From Inia geoffrensis (taxonomy: Eukaryota > Chordata > Mammalia > Artiodactyla > Iniidae), in the NCBI GenBank assembly GCA_036417435.1, contig CM070899.1, positions 149,868,237-149,932,236 on the forward strand: DNA of 64,000 bases. The letters run 5' to 3'. Each line of letters starts with the position of its first letter. Position 1 is the stretch's first letter. This document shows positions 19,945 through 33,243 of the stretch, piece after piece. The notes under the pieces were generated by a model. The model did not search any database, had not been told where the DNA came from, and saw nothing but the letters and a program-made list of their open reading frames with translations. The position numbers and the translations under genes are program-made.

Positions 19945-22900
19945 ATTGCTTCTGTGTCTTGGCTATTGTGAAAATGGTTGCAGTGCAGCTGTTGAAGCCT
20001 GTGTCTTCTCGGCGCTGGTCTTTTCAGGCGAGAGGCTCAGCGGTGGCCCTGCTGGATGGAATGGTGGCTCAATTTTTACCTTTAAATGCAGCTCCTTTCT
20101 GTTCCCATTATTGGCTGTTACCGCTTTCCATCTCACCAGCAGTTAGAGGGTGCACAGTTCTCTGAAACCCCTTCGGCATTTATTGTTTGTTGACTTTTTG
20201 CGGATGGTAGTTGACTTGTGTGAGTTGAATCCTTTTTGTAGATTAGATTTGCATGAGTCTAATAATTCCTGATGTTGAGCTGTTTTCCATTTTTCTTTTT
20301 TTGAAAAAGAGTGAGTAAAACTTACCTCTTCATACTATCTCCTTGAAACATTTGCCTGTGTTTAATTTTTTTGGCCATTCGCAGCTCAGGACATTTTTTG
20401 AGGTCACGTGTCCTTTACTGCCCTGAGTCCTTGTGAATGTTAAGTGACCGTTAGCTGTGGGTTTAAAGCCGCTTTTGCGGGAAACGGCCACAAGGCGGCA
20501 GCATTTCTACATTTCCAAATCGGGGTTTTGGGGCAACAGAGCCTTCCTGGAAATCGTGTTAGCAGGCTGCAAATTAGAGTGAAATGTGCCAGGGCAAACC
20601 CCCAAGAGCTTAAAGCTCCTTACTTCTTGTTTGTTTTTTACATTTAATTTTTATTTATTATCAGAGCAAATTTGATAAAAATATTGTGTGTGTTCTAGGT
20701 GTACAGAACCTGGTTCATTATATCTATGCATCGATCTATTCATCTTTGGATCCTTTCCCGTGTAGGTCATTACAGAGTGTTGAGTAGACCTCTCTTGGTA
20801 TTCCACAGGTATTTTGTGATTATATATTTCATAAGTATTAGTACATGTCTGTTAAGTTCCATATCCTAATTCATATGTTCCTTACACCATTCCATGTGGT
20901 TAAACATATTTTTGTGTTCAGAATCCATGTGTGTCCTTCTCTAGGAAATAATTTCAGGGGTATCCATTTTTAGGTAACACCTATAACTGATGTCATAGGA
21001 TATCTGTCACTTGGGTTCTTTCTTCGTTCAAGTTGGCTGATTATTTCTAGAGCCTTCCATGGTGGTGCCAAGGGCAATGTTTCATTCTTTTCCTTGGCTA
21101 ATATTCCATTGTGTACATGGACCACTTCTTTTTGCTGCATTTCTCTGTTGATGGACATTTTGGTTTCTTCCAATTCTTGGCTATGGTACATGTTGCTGGA
21201 ATGCAGGATTGCCAGCCTGTGTCTTTTTGATTCTAGTCTACTCAGGAGATAGGCCCATCAGTGGGCCTACCAGATCATATGGTAGCTCAATTTTTACCTT
21301 GCAATGCACCTCCATTCTGTTCTCAATACTGGCTGTTACCAGGTTACATCCCAACAGCAGCAAGAGTGTACGGCGTTCTCTAAAACCCCTTCAGCATTCA
21401 TTCTTTGTACACGTTTTTGCTGATGATCATTCTGACAGCCGTGAGGTGAACGTTTTTGTAGATTGGACTTGCATGACTTCATTAATTCCTGATGTTAAGC
21501 ATTTTTCCATTCCCAGTTTTGTAACCAAAAACAAAAAAAAAAAGAAAGAAAAAGTAAGAGAAGACAAACGTGTGTAAAATGACCTCTTGAAATTGTCATT
21601 TTGAATTGTGGATGTCCTTTGAATTTTTTGGTCGATATAGGACCTCAGGATTTGTTTTCAGGGCAGGTGTCATTTACAGGCCTGTAATTATTTTGAATAT
21701 CAACTGACCATTAGCCCTGGGTTTAAAGCAGGCCGTTTATTGTGTGAAACGGCCACAATGTGACAGCAGTTCTCCTTTATAAAATCTGTTTACTAGGGCA
21801 ACAGAGCCTCAATGGAAGTCGCGCTGTAGGTTGTAAATTGGAATGGAATGTGCCAGGAAAAAGCGCCGTAAGTTTATGTCTCAGTACTTCTTGTTCGTTT
21901 TATTAATTTAATTTTTATTTTTTATCACAGCAAGTTTGATTACAATGTTATGCTTGTTGTACGTGTGCAAGATGTGGTTCTTTTACACATATCCATGTGT
22001 CTATTCTTCCTGGCATCCTTTTCCCATGGTCTTTGGTGATTATATACTTCACCTGTGTTTGTATATGTCTGTTAACTCCAATAGCCTAATGTAGCCAATC
22101 CTCACACCTTTCCACTGGTGAACCATAAGTTTGTTTAATGAATCTGTGATTGCCTTTCTCTCTGCAAATATCTTCACTGGTGTCAGTTTTTAGGTAACAC
22201 CTATAAGTGATATCCTAGGATATGTGTCTTTCTCTTTCTGACTTACTACAAGTTGCGTGATTACGCCTAGACTCATCTATGGTGCTGCAAATGGAATTGT
22301 GTCATTTTTTTCCTTGGCTAATATTCTGTGTGTACACATACCAGTTCTTCTTTGTCCACTCATCTGTTGATGGACTTTTTGGTTGCTTTCATGTCTTGGC
22401 TATTGTAGTACTGTTGCAATGCAGATTTGCCTGCCTGTGTCTTTCCAATTCTGTCTTTGTAGCTTATGGGCCCAGGAGTGGGCCCGCTGGATCATATGGT
22501 AGCTCAATGTTCACCTTGTAAAGGCACGTCCATTCTGTTCTCATTTGTGGCTCTTACCAGGTTACGTCCCACTTAAAGTTGAGGGTATGCACTTCTCCAC
22601 AACCCCTTCAGCATTTACTGTTTGTGGTTTTTTTCTGATGTTTATTGTGACTGGTGTGAGCTGATACCTCTTTGTGGTTGGATTTGCATGGGTCTCACAA
22701 TCCCTTGAAATTGAGCTTTCAGGCATGTCCATTTTCTTCTTCAAACTGTGAGTGCAGCTTCCCTCTTCATATGGTTTTCCTGAAGTATGTGCCACATTTT
22801 GTAATATTTTTGCCATTACCACCCTCAAGACATTTTGAGGGCAGGTTCATTTACAGTCCCTCCAGTACTTGTGCGTATAAAGTGATCCTTAGCACAGGTT

Positions 22901-24377
22901 TTAAGGCTGCTGTTGCAGGTAACGGCCAGAGGGCGGCAGCCTTTCTGCTTTCCCCACTCTGGTAACTAGGGAAACAGACCTTCCTGCCAGTGGTGTTCTT
23001 CGGTTATAAATTAGAGTGGGATGTGCCCGGTTAATCCCCCAAATGCTGATGTCTCCTTACTTATGTTTGTTTTTTAATTTGAATTTATATTTCGTATTGG
23101 AGCCCTATGCCATTGTGTACATGGACCACTTCTTCTTTGTGCATTCCCCTGTTGATGGACATTTTTGTTGCTTCCAAAGGTTGGCTATGGTAAACATAGC
23201 TGGAGTGCAGGATTGCCAGCCTGTGTCTTTTTCATTCTCATCCTCTGAGGCGATAGGCCCTGCAGGGGTTAAGCCTGATTGAATGGTAGCTCAATATTTA
23301 CCTTTTCAAGGCACCTTGCTTTTGTTTTCATTACTGGCTCTTACCATGTCCCACTTTGAACCGAGGGTACGCATTTCTCCACAGCCCCTACAGCATTTAT
23401 TCTTTGCAGAAATTTTGCTCACGGCCATTCTGACTGGTGTGAGCTGATAGGTTTTTGCAATTTGGATTTGCATGTCTGTAATAATTCCTAATGTTCAGCA
23501 CTTTTCCACGCCTTTTTTATATCTGTGAAACAAAAACAGAAAAGAAACACTGTGACTACAATAAACCTCTTGAAATTGTCTTCTCGGAAGGTTGCCCTGA
23601 GTCGATTTTCGACCCAGGATTTTTTTGAGGGCAGGTGTCGTTTAAAACAGGCCTGCAATGAGTGTGAATATTTAGTGACCATTAGCACTGGGTTTCAAGC
23701 TGCTGTTGTGGGAAATGGCCACAAGGCGGCAGCATTTCTCCATTCCCAAACCTGATGACTAGGGCAGCAGAGCCTTTCTGGAAGTCGTGTTCCCAGGCTG
23801 TAAATTAGAATGGAATGCGCCAGGAAAAGCCCGCATAAGATCATGTCACATTACTTGTTGTTCGATTTTTAAATTTTTTTAATCGGGGTAACGATTAGAA
23901 TATTTTTTGTCTTAGGTGTACACAGTCTGGTTCATTTGTACGATGTATGTATATATATTCATGTACACATCCACTTCCCATGTAAATTATTGCAGAGTGT
24001 TCCGTAGGCCTCCCTTGCTATATGGTCGGTCTTTTTGATATATATATTTAATATGTATTTGTATACTTATGGTAATCCTAATCTTAATCTATCCATTCCC
24101 CCCACCTTTCCTTTTAGAAAAGCGTAGTTTGTTTTCTAAGTCTGTGAGTGTCTTTCTCTGTGGAAATATGTTCATTTGTGTCATTTGTTAGATAACGCCT
24201 ATAAGTGATATCATAGGATATATGTCTTTTGCTTTCCGACTTACCTCGTGTTCTGTGATTACCTCTAGGCTGCTCTATGGTGCCTCAAAGAGCAGTGTTT
24301 CATTGTCTTTCATCGTTAATATGCCTTTGTGTCCATGGACCACTTCTTTATCCATTCATCTGTTGATGGACATTTTG
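19945..24377 (-). repeat. Satellite unit 5 (copy of unit 3)
   Basis: Length 4433 bp. Monomer B starts at 20620, C at 21884, D at 23057 and A at 23851. It carries the full unit-3 variant block. One private change was seen, CTGTCACTTGG near 21004 where all other units have CTGTCTCTTGG. Confidence 0.95.
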
Positions 24378-27300
24378 ATTGCTTCTGTGTCTTGGCTATT
24401 GTGAAAATGGTTGCAGTGCAGCTGTTGAAGCCTGTGTCTTCTCGGCGCTGGTCTTTTCAGGCGAGAGGCTCAGCGGTGGCCCTGCTGGATGGAATGGTGG
24501 CTCAATTTTTACCTTTAAATGCAGCTCCTTTCTGTTCCCATTATTGGCTGTTACCGCTTTCCATCTCACCAGCAGTTAGAGGGTGCACAGTTCTCTGAAA
24601 CCCCTTCGGCATTTATTGTTTGTTGACTTTTTGCGGATGGTAGTTGACTTGTGTGAGTTGAATCCTTTTTGTAGATTAGATTTGCATGAGTCTAATAATT
24701 CCTGATGTTGAGCTGTTTTCCATTTTTCTTTTTTTGAAAAAGAGTGAGTAAAACTTACCTCTTCATACTATCTCCTTGAAACATTTGCCTGTGTTTAATT
24801 TTTTTGGCCATTCGCAGCTCAGGACATTTTTTGAGGTCACGTGTCCTTTACTGCCCTGAGTCCTTGTGAATGTTAAGTGACCGTTAGCTGTGGGTTTAAA
24901 GCCGCTTTTGCGGGAAACGGCCACAAGGCGGCAGCATTTCTACATTTCCAAATCGGGGTTTTGGGGCAACAGAGCCTTCCTGGAAATCGTGTTAGCAGGC
25001 TGCAAATTAGAGTGAAACGTGCCAGGGCAAACCCCCAAGAGCTTAAAGCTCCTTACTTCTTGTTTGTTTTTTACATTTAATTTTTATTTATTATCAGAGC
25101 AAATTTGATAAAAATATTGTGTGTGTTCTAGGTGTACAGAACCTGGTTCATTATATCTATGCATCGATCTATTCATCTTTGGATCCTTTCCCGTGTAGGT
25201 CATTACAGAGTGTTGAGTAGACCTCTCTTGGTATTCCACAGGTATTTTGTGATTATATATTTCATAAGTATTAGTACATGTCTGTTAAGTTCCATATCCT
25301 AATTCATATGTTCCTTACACCATTCCATGTGGTTAAACATATTTTTGTGTTCAGAATCCATGTGTGTCCTTCTCTAGGAAATAATTTCAGGGGTATCCAT
25401 TTTTAGGTAACACCTATAACTGATGTCATAGGATATCTGTCTCTTGGGTTCTTTCTTCGTTCAAGTTGGCTGATTATTTCTAGAGCCTTCCATGGTGGTG
25501 CCAAGGGCAATGTTTCATTCTTTTCCTTGGCTAATATTCCATTGTGTACATGGACCACTTCTTTTTGCTGCATTTCTCTGTTGATGGACATTTTGGTTTC
25601 TTCCAATTCTTGGCTATGGTACATGTTGCTGGAATGCAGGATTGCCAGCCTGTGTCTTTTTGATTCTAGTCTACTCAGGAGATAGGCCCATCAGTGGGCC
25701 TACCAGATCATATGGTAGCTCAATTTTTACCTTGCAATGCACCTCCATTCTGTTCTCAATACTGGCTGTTACCAGGTTACATCCCAACAGCAGCAAGAGT
25801 GTACGGCGTTCTCTAAAACCCCTTCAGCATTCATTCTTTGTACACGTTTTTGCTGATGATCATTCTGACAGCCGTGAGGTGAACGTTTTTGTAGATTGGA
25901 CTTGCATGACTTCATTAATTCCTGATGTTAAGCATTTTTCCATTCCCAGTTTTGTAACCAAAAACAAAAAAAAAAAGAAAGAAAAAGTAAGAGAAGACAA
26001 ACGTGTGTAAAATGACCTCTTGAAATTGCCATTTTGAATTGTGGATGTCTTTTGAATTTTTTGGTCGATATAGGACCTCAGGATTTGTTTTCAGGGCAGG
26101 TGTCATTTACAGGCCTGTAATTATTTTGAATATCAACTGACCATTAGCCCTGGGTTTAAAGCAGGCCGTTTATTGTGTGAAACGGCCACAATGTGGCAGC
26201 AGTTCTCCTTTATAAAATCTGTTTACTAGGGCAACAGAGCCTCAATGGAAGTCGCGCTGTAGGTTGTAAATTGGAATGGAATGTGCCAGGAAAAAGCGCC
26301 GTAAGTTTATGTCTCAGTACTTCTTGTTCGTTTTATTAATTTAATTTTTATTTTTTATCACAGCAAGTTTGATTACAATGTTATGCTTGTTGTACATGTG
26401 CAAGATGTGGTTCTTTTACACATATCCATGTGTCTATTCTTCCTGGCATCCTTTTCCCATGGTCTTTGGTGATTATATACTTCACCTGTGTTTGTATATG
26501 TCTGTTAACTCCAATAGCCTAATGTAGCCAATCCTCACACCTTTCCACTGGTGAACCATAAGTTTGTTTAATGAATCTGTGATTGCCTTTCTCTCTGCAA
26601 ATATCTTCACTGGTGTCAGTTTTTAGGTAACACCTATAAGTGATATCCTAGGATATGTGTCTTTCTCTTTCTGACTTACTACAAGTTGCGTGATTACGCC
26701 TAGACTCATCTATGGTGCTGCAAATGGAATTGTGTCATTTTTTTCCTTGGCTAATATTCTGTGTGTACACATACCAGTTCTTCTTTGTCCACTCATCTGT
26801 TGATGGACTTTTTGGTTGCTTTCATGTCTTGGCTATTGTAGTACTGTTGCAATGCAGATTTGCCTGCCTGTGTCTTTCCAATTCTGTCTTTGTAGCTTAT
26901 GGGCCCAGGAGTGGGCCCGCTGGATCATATGGTAGCTCAATGTTCACCTTGTAAAGGCACGTCCATTCTGTTCTCATTCGTGGCTCTTACCAGGTTACGT
27001 CCCACTTAAAGTTGAGGGTATGCACTTCTCCACAACCCCTTCAGCATTTACTGTTTGTGGTTTTTTTCTGATGTTTATTGTGACTGGTGTGAGCTGATAC
27101 CTCTTTGTGGTTGGATTTGCATGGGTCTCACAATCCCTTGAAATTGAGCTTTCAGGCATGTCCGTTTTCTTCTTCAAACTGTGAGTGCAGCTTCCCTCTT
27201 CATATGGTTTTCCTGAAGTATGTGCCACATTTTGTAATATTTTTGCCATTACCGCCCTCAAGACATTTTGAGGGCAGGTTCATTTACAGTCCCTCCAGTA

Positions 27301-28810
27301 CTTGTGCGTATAAAGTGATCCTTAGCACAGGTTTTAAGGCTGCTGTTGCAGGTAACGGCCAGAGGGCGGCAGCCTTTCTGCTTTCCCCACTCTGGTAACT
27401 AGGGAAACAGACCTTCCTGCCAGTGGTGTTCTTCGGTTATAAATTAGAGTGGGATGTGCCCGGTTAATCCCCCAAATGCTGATGTCTCCTTACTTATGTT
27501 TGTTTTTTAATTTGAATTTATATTTCGTATTGGAGCCCTATGCCATTGTGTACATGGACCACTTCTTCTTTGTGCATTCCCCTGTTGATGGACATTTTTG
27601 TTGCTTCCAAAGGTTGGCTATGGTAAATATAGCTGGAGTGCAGGATTGCCAGCCTGTGTCTTTTTCATTCTCATCCTCTGAGGCGATAGGCCCTGCAGGG
27701 GTTAAGCCTGATTGAATGGTAGCTCAATATTTACCTTTTCAAGGCACCTTGCTTTTGTTTTCATTACTGGCTCTTACCATGTCCCACTTTGAACCGAGGG
27801 TACGCATTTCTCCACAGCCCCTACAGCATTTATTCTTTGCAGAAATTTTGCTCACGGCCATTCTGACTGGTGTGAGCTGATAGGTTTTTGCAATTTGGAT
27901 TTGCATGTCTGTAATAATTCCTAATGTTCAGCACTTTTCCACGCCTTTTTTATATCTGTGAAACAAAAACAGAAAAGAAACACTGTGACTACAATAAACC
28001 TCTTGAAATTGTCTTCTCGGAAGGTTGCCCTGAGTCGATTTTCGACCCAGGATTTTTTTGAGGGCAGGTGTCGTTTAAAACAGGCCTGCAATGAGTGTGA
28101 ATATTTAGTGACCATTAGCACTGGGTTTCAAGCTGCTGTTGTGGGAAATGGCCACAAGGCGGCAGCATTTCTCCATTCCCAAACCTGATGACTAGGGCAG
28201 CAGAGCCTTTCTGGAAGTCGTGTTCCCAGGCTGTAAATTAGAATGGAATGCGCCAGGAAAAGCCCGCATAAGATCATGTCACATTACTTGTTGTTCGATT
28301 TTTAAATTTTTTTAATCGGGGTAACGATTAGAATATTTTTTGTCTTAGGTGTACACAGTCTGGTTCATTTGTACGATGTATGTATATATATTCATGTACA
28401 CATCCACTTCCCATGTAAATTATTGCAGAGTGTTCCGTAGGCCTCCCTTGCTATATGGTCGGTCTTTTTGATATATATATTTAATATGTATTTGTATACT
28501 TATGGTAATCCTAATCTTAATCTATCCATTCCCCCCACCTTTCCTTTTAGAAAAGCGTAGTTTGTTTTCTAAGTCTGTGAGTGTCTTTCTCTGTGGAAAT
28601 ATGTTCATTTGTGTCATTTGTTAGATAACGCCTATAAGTGATATCATAGGATATATGTCTTTTGCTTTCCGACTTACCTCGTGTTCTGTGATTACCTCTA
28701 GGCTGCTCTATGGTGCCTCAAAGAGCAGTGTTTCATTGTCTTTCATCGTTAATATGCCTTTGTGTCCATGGACCACTTCTTTATCCATTCATCTGTTGAT
28801 GGACATTTTG
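24378..28810 (-). repeat. Satellite unit 6 (copy of unit 4)
   Basis: Length 4433 bp. Monomer B starts at 25053, C at 26317, D at 27490 and A at 28284. It matches unit 4 at every diagnostic site checked (GAAACGTGCC, AATTGCCATTTTG, TGTACATGTGC). Confidence 0.95.
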
Positions 28811-31800
28811 ATTGCTTCTGTGTCTTGGCTATTGTGAAAATGGTTGCAGTGCAGCTGTTGAAGCCTGTGTCTTCTCGGCGCTGGTCTTTTCAGGCGAGAG
28901 GCTCAGCGGTGGCCCTGCTGGATGGAATGGTGGCTCAATTTTTACCTTTAAATGCAGCTCCTTTCTGTTCCCATTATTGGCTGTTACCGCTTTCCATCTC
29001 ACCAGCAGTTAGAGGGTGCACAGTTCTCTGAAACCCCTTCGGCATTTATTGTTTGTTGACTTTTTGCGGATGGTAGTTGACTTGTGTGAGTTGAATCCTT
29101 TTTGTAGATTAGATTTGCATGAGTCTAATAATTCCTGATGTTGAGCTGTTTTCCATTTTTCTTTTTTTGAAAAAGAGTGAGTAAAACTTACCTCTTCATA
29201 CTATCTCCTTGAAACATTTGCCTGTGTTTAATTTTTTTGGCCATTCGCAGCTCAGGACATTTTTTGAGGTCACGTGTCCTTTACTGCCCTGAGTCCTTGT
29301 GAATGTTAAGTGACCGTTAGCTGTGGGTTTAAAGCCGCTTTTGCGGGAAACGGCCACAAGGCGGCAGCATTTCTACATTTCCAAATCGGGGTTTTGGGGC
29401 AACAGAGCCTTCCTGGAAATCGTGTTAGCAGGCTGCAAATTAGAGTGAAATGTGCCAGGGCAAACCCCCAAGAGCTTAAAGCTCCTTACTTCTTGTTTGT
29501 TTTTTACATTTAATTTTTATTTATTATCAGAGCAAATTTGATAAAAATATTGTGTGTGTTCTAGGTGTACAGAACCTGGTTCATTATATCTATGCATCGA
29601 TCTATTCATCTTTGGATCCTTTCCCGTGTAGGTCATTACAGAGTGTTGAGTAGACCTCTCTTGGTATTCCACAGGTATTTTGTGATTATATATTTCATAA
29701 GTATTAGTACATGTCTGTTAAGTTCCATATCCTAATTCATATGTTCCTTACACCATTCCATGTGGTTAAACATATTTTTGTGTTCAGAATCCATGTGTGT
29801 CCTTCTCTAGGAAATAATTTCAGGGGTATCCATTTTTAGGTAACACCTATAACTGATGTCATAGGATATCTGTCTCTTGGGTTCTTTCTTCGTTCAAGTT
29901 GGCTGATTATTTCTAGAGCCTTCCATGGTGGTGCCAAGGGCAATGTTTCATTCTTTTCCTTGGCTAATATTCCATTGTGTACATGGACCACTTCTTTTTG
30001 CTGCATTTCTCTGTTGATGGACATTTTGGTTTCTTCCAATTCTTGGCTATGGTACATGTTGCTGGAATGCAGGATTGCCAGCCTGTGTCTTTTTGATTCT
30101 AGTCTACTCAGGAGATAGGCCCATCAGTGGGCCTACCAGATCATAAGGTAGCTCAATTTTTACCTTGCAATGCACCTCCATTCTGTTCTCAATACTGGCT
30201 GTTACCAGGTTACATCCCAACAGCAGCAAGAGTGTACGGCGTTCTCTAAAACCCCTTCAGCATTCATTCTTTGTACACGTTTTTGCTGATGATCATTCTG
30301 ACAGCCGTGAGGTGAACGTTTTTGTAGATTGGACTTGCATGACTTCATTAATTCCTGATGTTAAGCATTTTTCCATTCCCAGTTTTGTAACCAAAAACAA
30401 AAAAAAAAAGAAAGAAAAAGTAAGAGAAGACAAACGTGTGTAAAATGACCTCTTGAAATTGTCGTTTTGAATTGTGGATGTCTTTTGAATTTTTTGGTCG
30501 ATATAGGACCTCAGGATTTGTTTTCAGGGCAGGTGTCATTTACAGGCCTGTAATTATTTTGAATATCAACTGACCATTAGCCCTGGGTTTAAAGCAGGCC
30601 GTTTATTGTGTGAAACGGCCACAATGTGGCAGCAGTTCTCCTTTATAAAATCTGTTTACTAGGGCAACAGAGCCTCAATGGAAGTCGCGCTGTAGGTTGT
30701 AAATTGGAATGGAATGTGCCAGGAAAAAGCGCCGTAAGTTTATGTCTCAGTACTTCTTGTTCGTTTTATTAATTTAATTTTTATTTTTTATCACAGCAAG
30801 TTTGATTACAATGTTATGCTTGTTGTACATGTGCAAGATGTGGTTCTTTTACACATATCCATGTGTCTATTCTTCCTGGCATCCTTTTCCCATGGTCTTT
30901 GGTGATTATATACTTCACCTGTGTTTGTATATGTCTGTTAACTCCAATAGCCTAATGTAGCCAATCCTCACACCTTTCCACTGGTGAACCATAAGTTTGT
31001 TTAATGAATCTGTGATTGCCTTTCTCTCTGCAAATATCTTCACTGGTGTCAGTTTTTAGGTAACACCTATAAGTGATATCCTAGGATATGTGTCTTTCTC
31101 TTTCTGACTTACTACAAGTTGCGTGATTACGCCTAGACTCATCTATGGTGCTGCAAATGGAATTGTGTCATTTTTTTCCTTGGCTAATATTCTGTGTGTA
31201 CACATACCAGTTCTTCTTTGTCCACTCATCTGTTGATGGACTTTTTGGTTGCTTTCATGTCTTGGCTATTGTAGTACTGTTGCAATGCAGATTTGCCTGC
31301 CTGTGTCTTTCCAATTCTGTCTTTGTAGCTTATGGGCCCAGGAGTGGGCCCGCTGGATCATATGGTAGCTCAATGTTCACCTTGTAAAGGCACGTCCATT
31401 CTGTTCTCATTCGTGGCTCTTACCAGGTTACGTCCCACTTAAAGTTGAGGGTATGCACTTCTCCACAACCCCTTCAGCATTTACTGTTTGTGGTTTTTTT
31501 CTGATGTTTATTGTGACTGGTGTGAGCTGATACCTCTTTGTGGTTGGATTTGCATGGGTCTCACAATCCCTTGAAATTGAGCTTTCAGGCATGTCCGTTT
31601 TCTTCTTCAAACTGTGAGTGCAGCTTCCCTCTTCATATGGTTTTCCTGAAGTATGTGCCACATTTTGTAATATTTTTGCCATTACCGCCCTCAAGACATT
31701 TTGAGGGCAGGTTCATTTACAGTCCCTCCAGTACTTGTGCGTATAAAGTGATCCTTAGCACAGGTTTTAAGGCTGCTGTTGCAGGTAACGGCCAGAGGGC

Positions 31801-33243
31801 GGCAGCCTTTCTGCTTTCCCCACTCTGGTAACTAGGGAAACAGACCTTCCTGCCAGTGGTGTTCTTCGGTTATAAATTAGAGTGGGATGTGCCCGGTTAA
31901 TCCCCCAAATGCTGATGTCTCCTTACTTATGTTTGTTTTTTAATTTGAATTTATATTTCGTATTGGAGCCCTATGCCATTGTGTACATGGACCACTTCTT
32001 CTTTGTGCATTCCCCTGTTGATGGACATTTTTGTTGCTTCCAAAGGTTGGCTATGGTAAACATAGCTGGAGTGCAGGATTGCCAGCCTGTGTCTTTTTCA
32101 TTCTCATCCTCTGAGGCGATAGGCCCTGCAGGGGTTAAGCCTGATTGAATGGTAGCTCAATATTTACCTTTTCAAGGCACCTTGCTTTTGTTTTCATTAC
32201 TGGCTCTTACCATGTCCCACTTTGAACCGAGGGTACGCATTTCTCCACAGCCCCTACAGCATTTATTCTTTGCAGAAATTTTGCTCACGGCCATTCTGAC
32301 TGGTGTGAGCTGATAGGTTTTTGCAATTTGGATTTGCATGTCTGTAATAATTCCTAATGTTCAGCACTTTTCCACGCCTTTTTTATATCTGTGAAACAAA
32401 AACAGAAAAGAAACACTGTGACTACAATAAACCTCTTGAAATTGTCTTCTCGGAAGGTTGCCCTGAGTCGATTTTCGACCCAGGATTTTTTTGAGGGCAG
32501 GTGTCGTTTAAAACAGGCCTGCAATGAGTGTGAATATTTAGTGACCATTAGCACTGGGTTTCAAGCTGCTGTTGTGGGAAATGGCCACAAGGCGGCAGCA
32601 TTTCTCCATTCCCAAACCTGATGACTAGGGCAGCAGAGCCTTTCTGGAAGTCGTGTTCCCAGGCTGTAAATTAGAATGGAATGCGCCAGGAAAAGCCCGC
32701 ATAAGATCATGTCACATTACTTGTTGTTCGATTTTTAAATTTTTTTAATCGGGGTAACGATTAGAATATTTTTTGTCTTAGGTGTACACAGTCTGGTTCA
32801 TTTGTACGATGTATGTATATATATTCATGTACACATCCACTTCCCATGTAAATTATTGCAGAGTGTTCCGTAGGCCTCCCTTGCTATATGGTCGGTCTTT
32901 TTGATATATATATTTAATATGTATTTGTATACTTATGGTAATCCTAATCTTAATCTATCCATTCCCCCCACCTTTCCTTTTAGAAAAGCGTAGTTTGTTT
33001 TCTAAGTCTGTGAGTGTCTTTCTCTGTGGAAATATGTTCATTTGTGTCATTTGTTAGATAACGCCTATAAGTGATATCATAGGATATATGTCTTTTGCTT
33101 TCCGACTTACCTCGTGTTCTGTGATTACCTCTAGGCTGCTCTATGGTGCCTCAAAGAGCAGTGTTTCATTGTCTTTCATCGTTAATATGCCTTTGTGTCC
33201 ATGGACCACTTCTTTATCCATTCACCTGTTGATGGACATTTTG
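28811..33243 (-). repeat. Satellite unit 7 (mosaic)
   Basis: Length 4433 bp. Monomer B starts at 29486, C at 30750, D at 31923 and A at 32717. The A end looks like units 3 and 5 (GAAATGTGCC, full G-run). The middle looks like unit 2 (TCATAAGG, GTCGTTTTG, TGTACATGTGC). D carries GTAAACATAG, otherwise seen only in units 3 and 5. The pattern suggests recombination or gene conversion between unit types. Confidence 0.95.
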
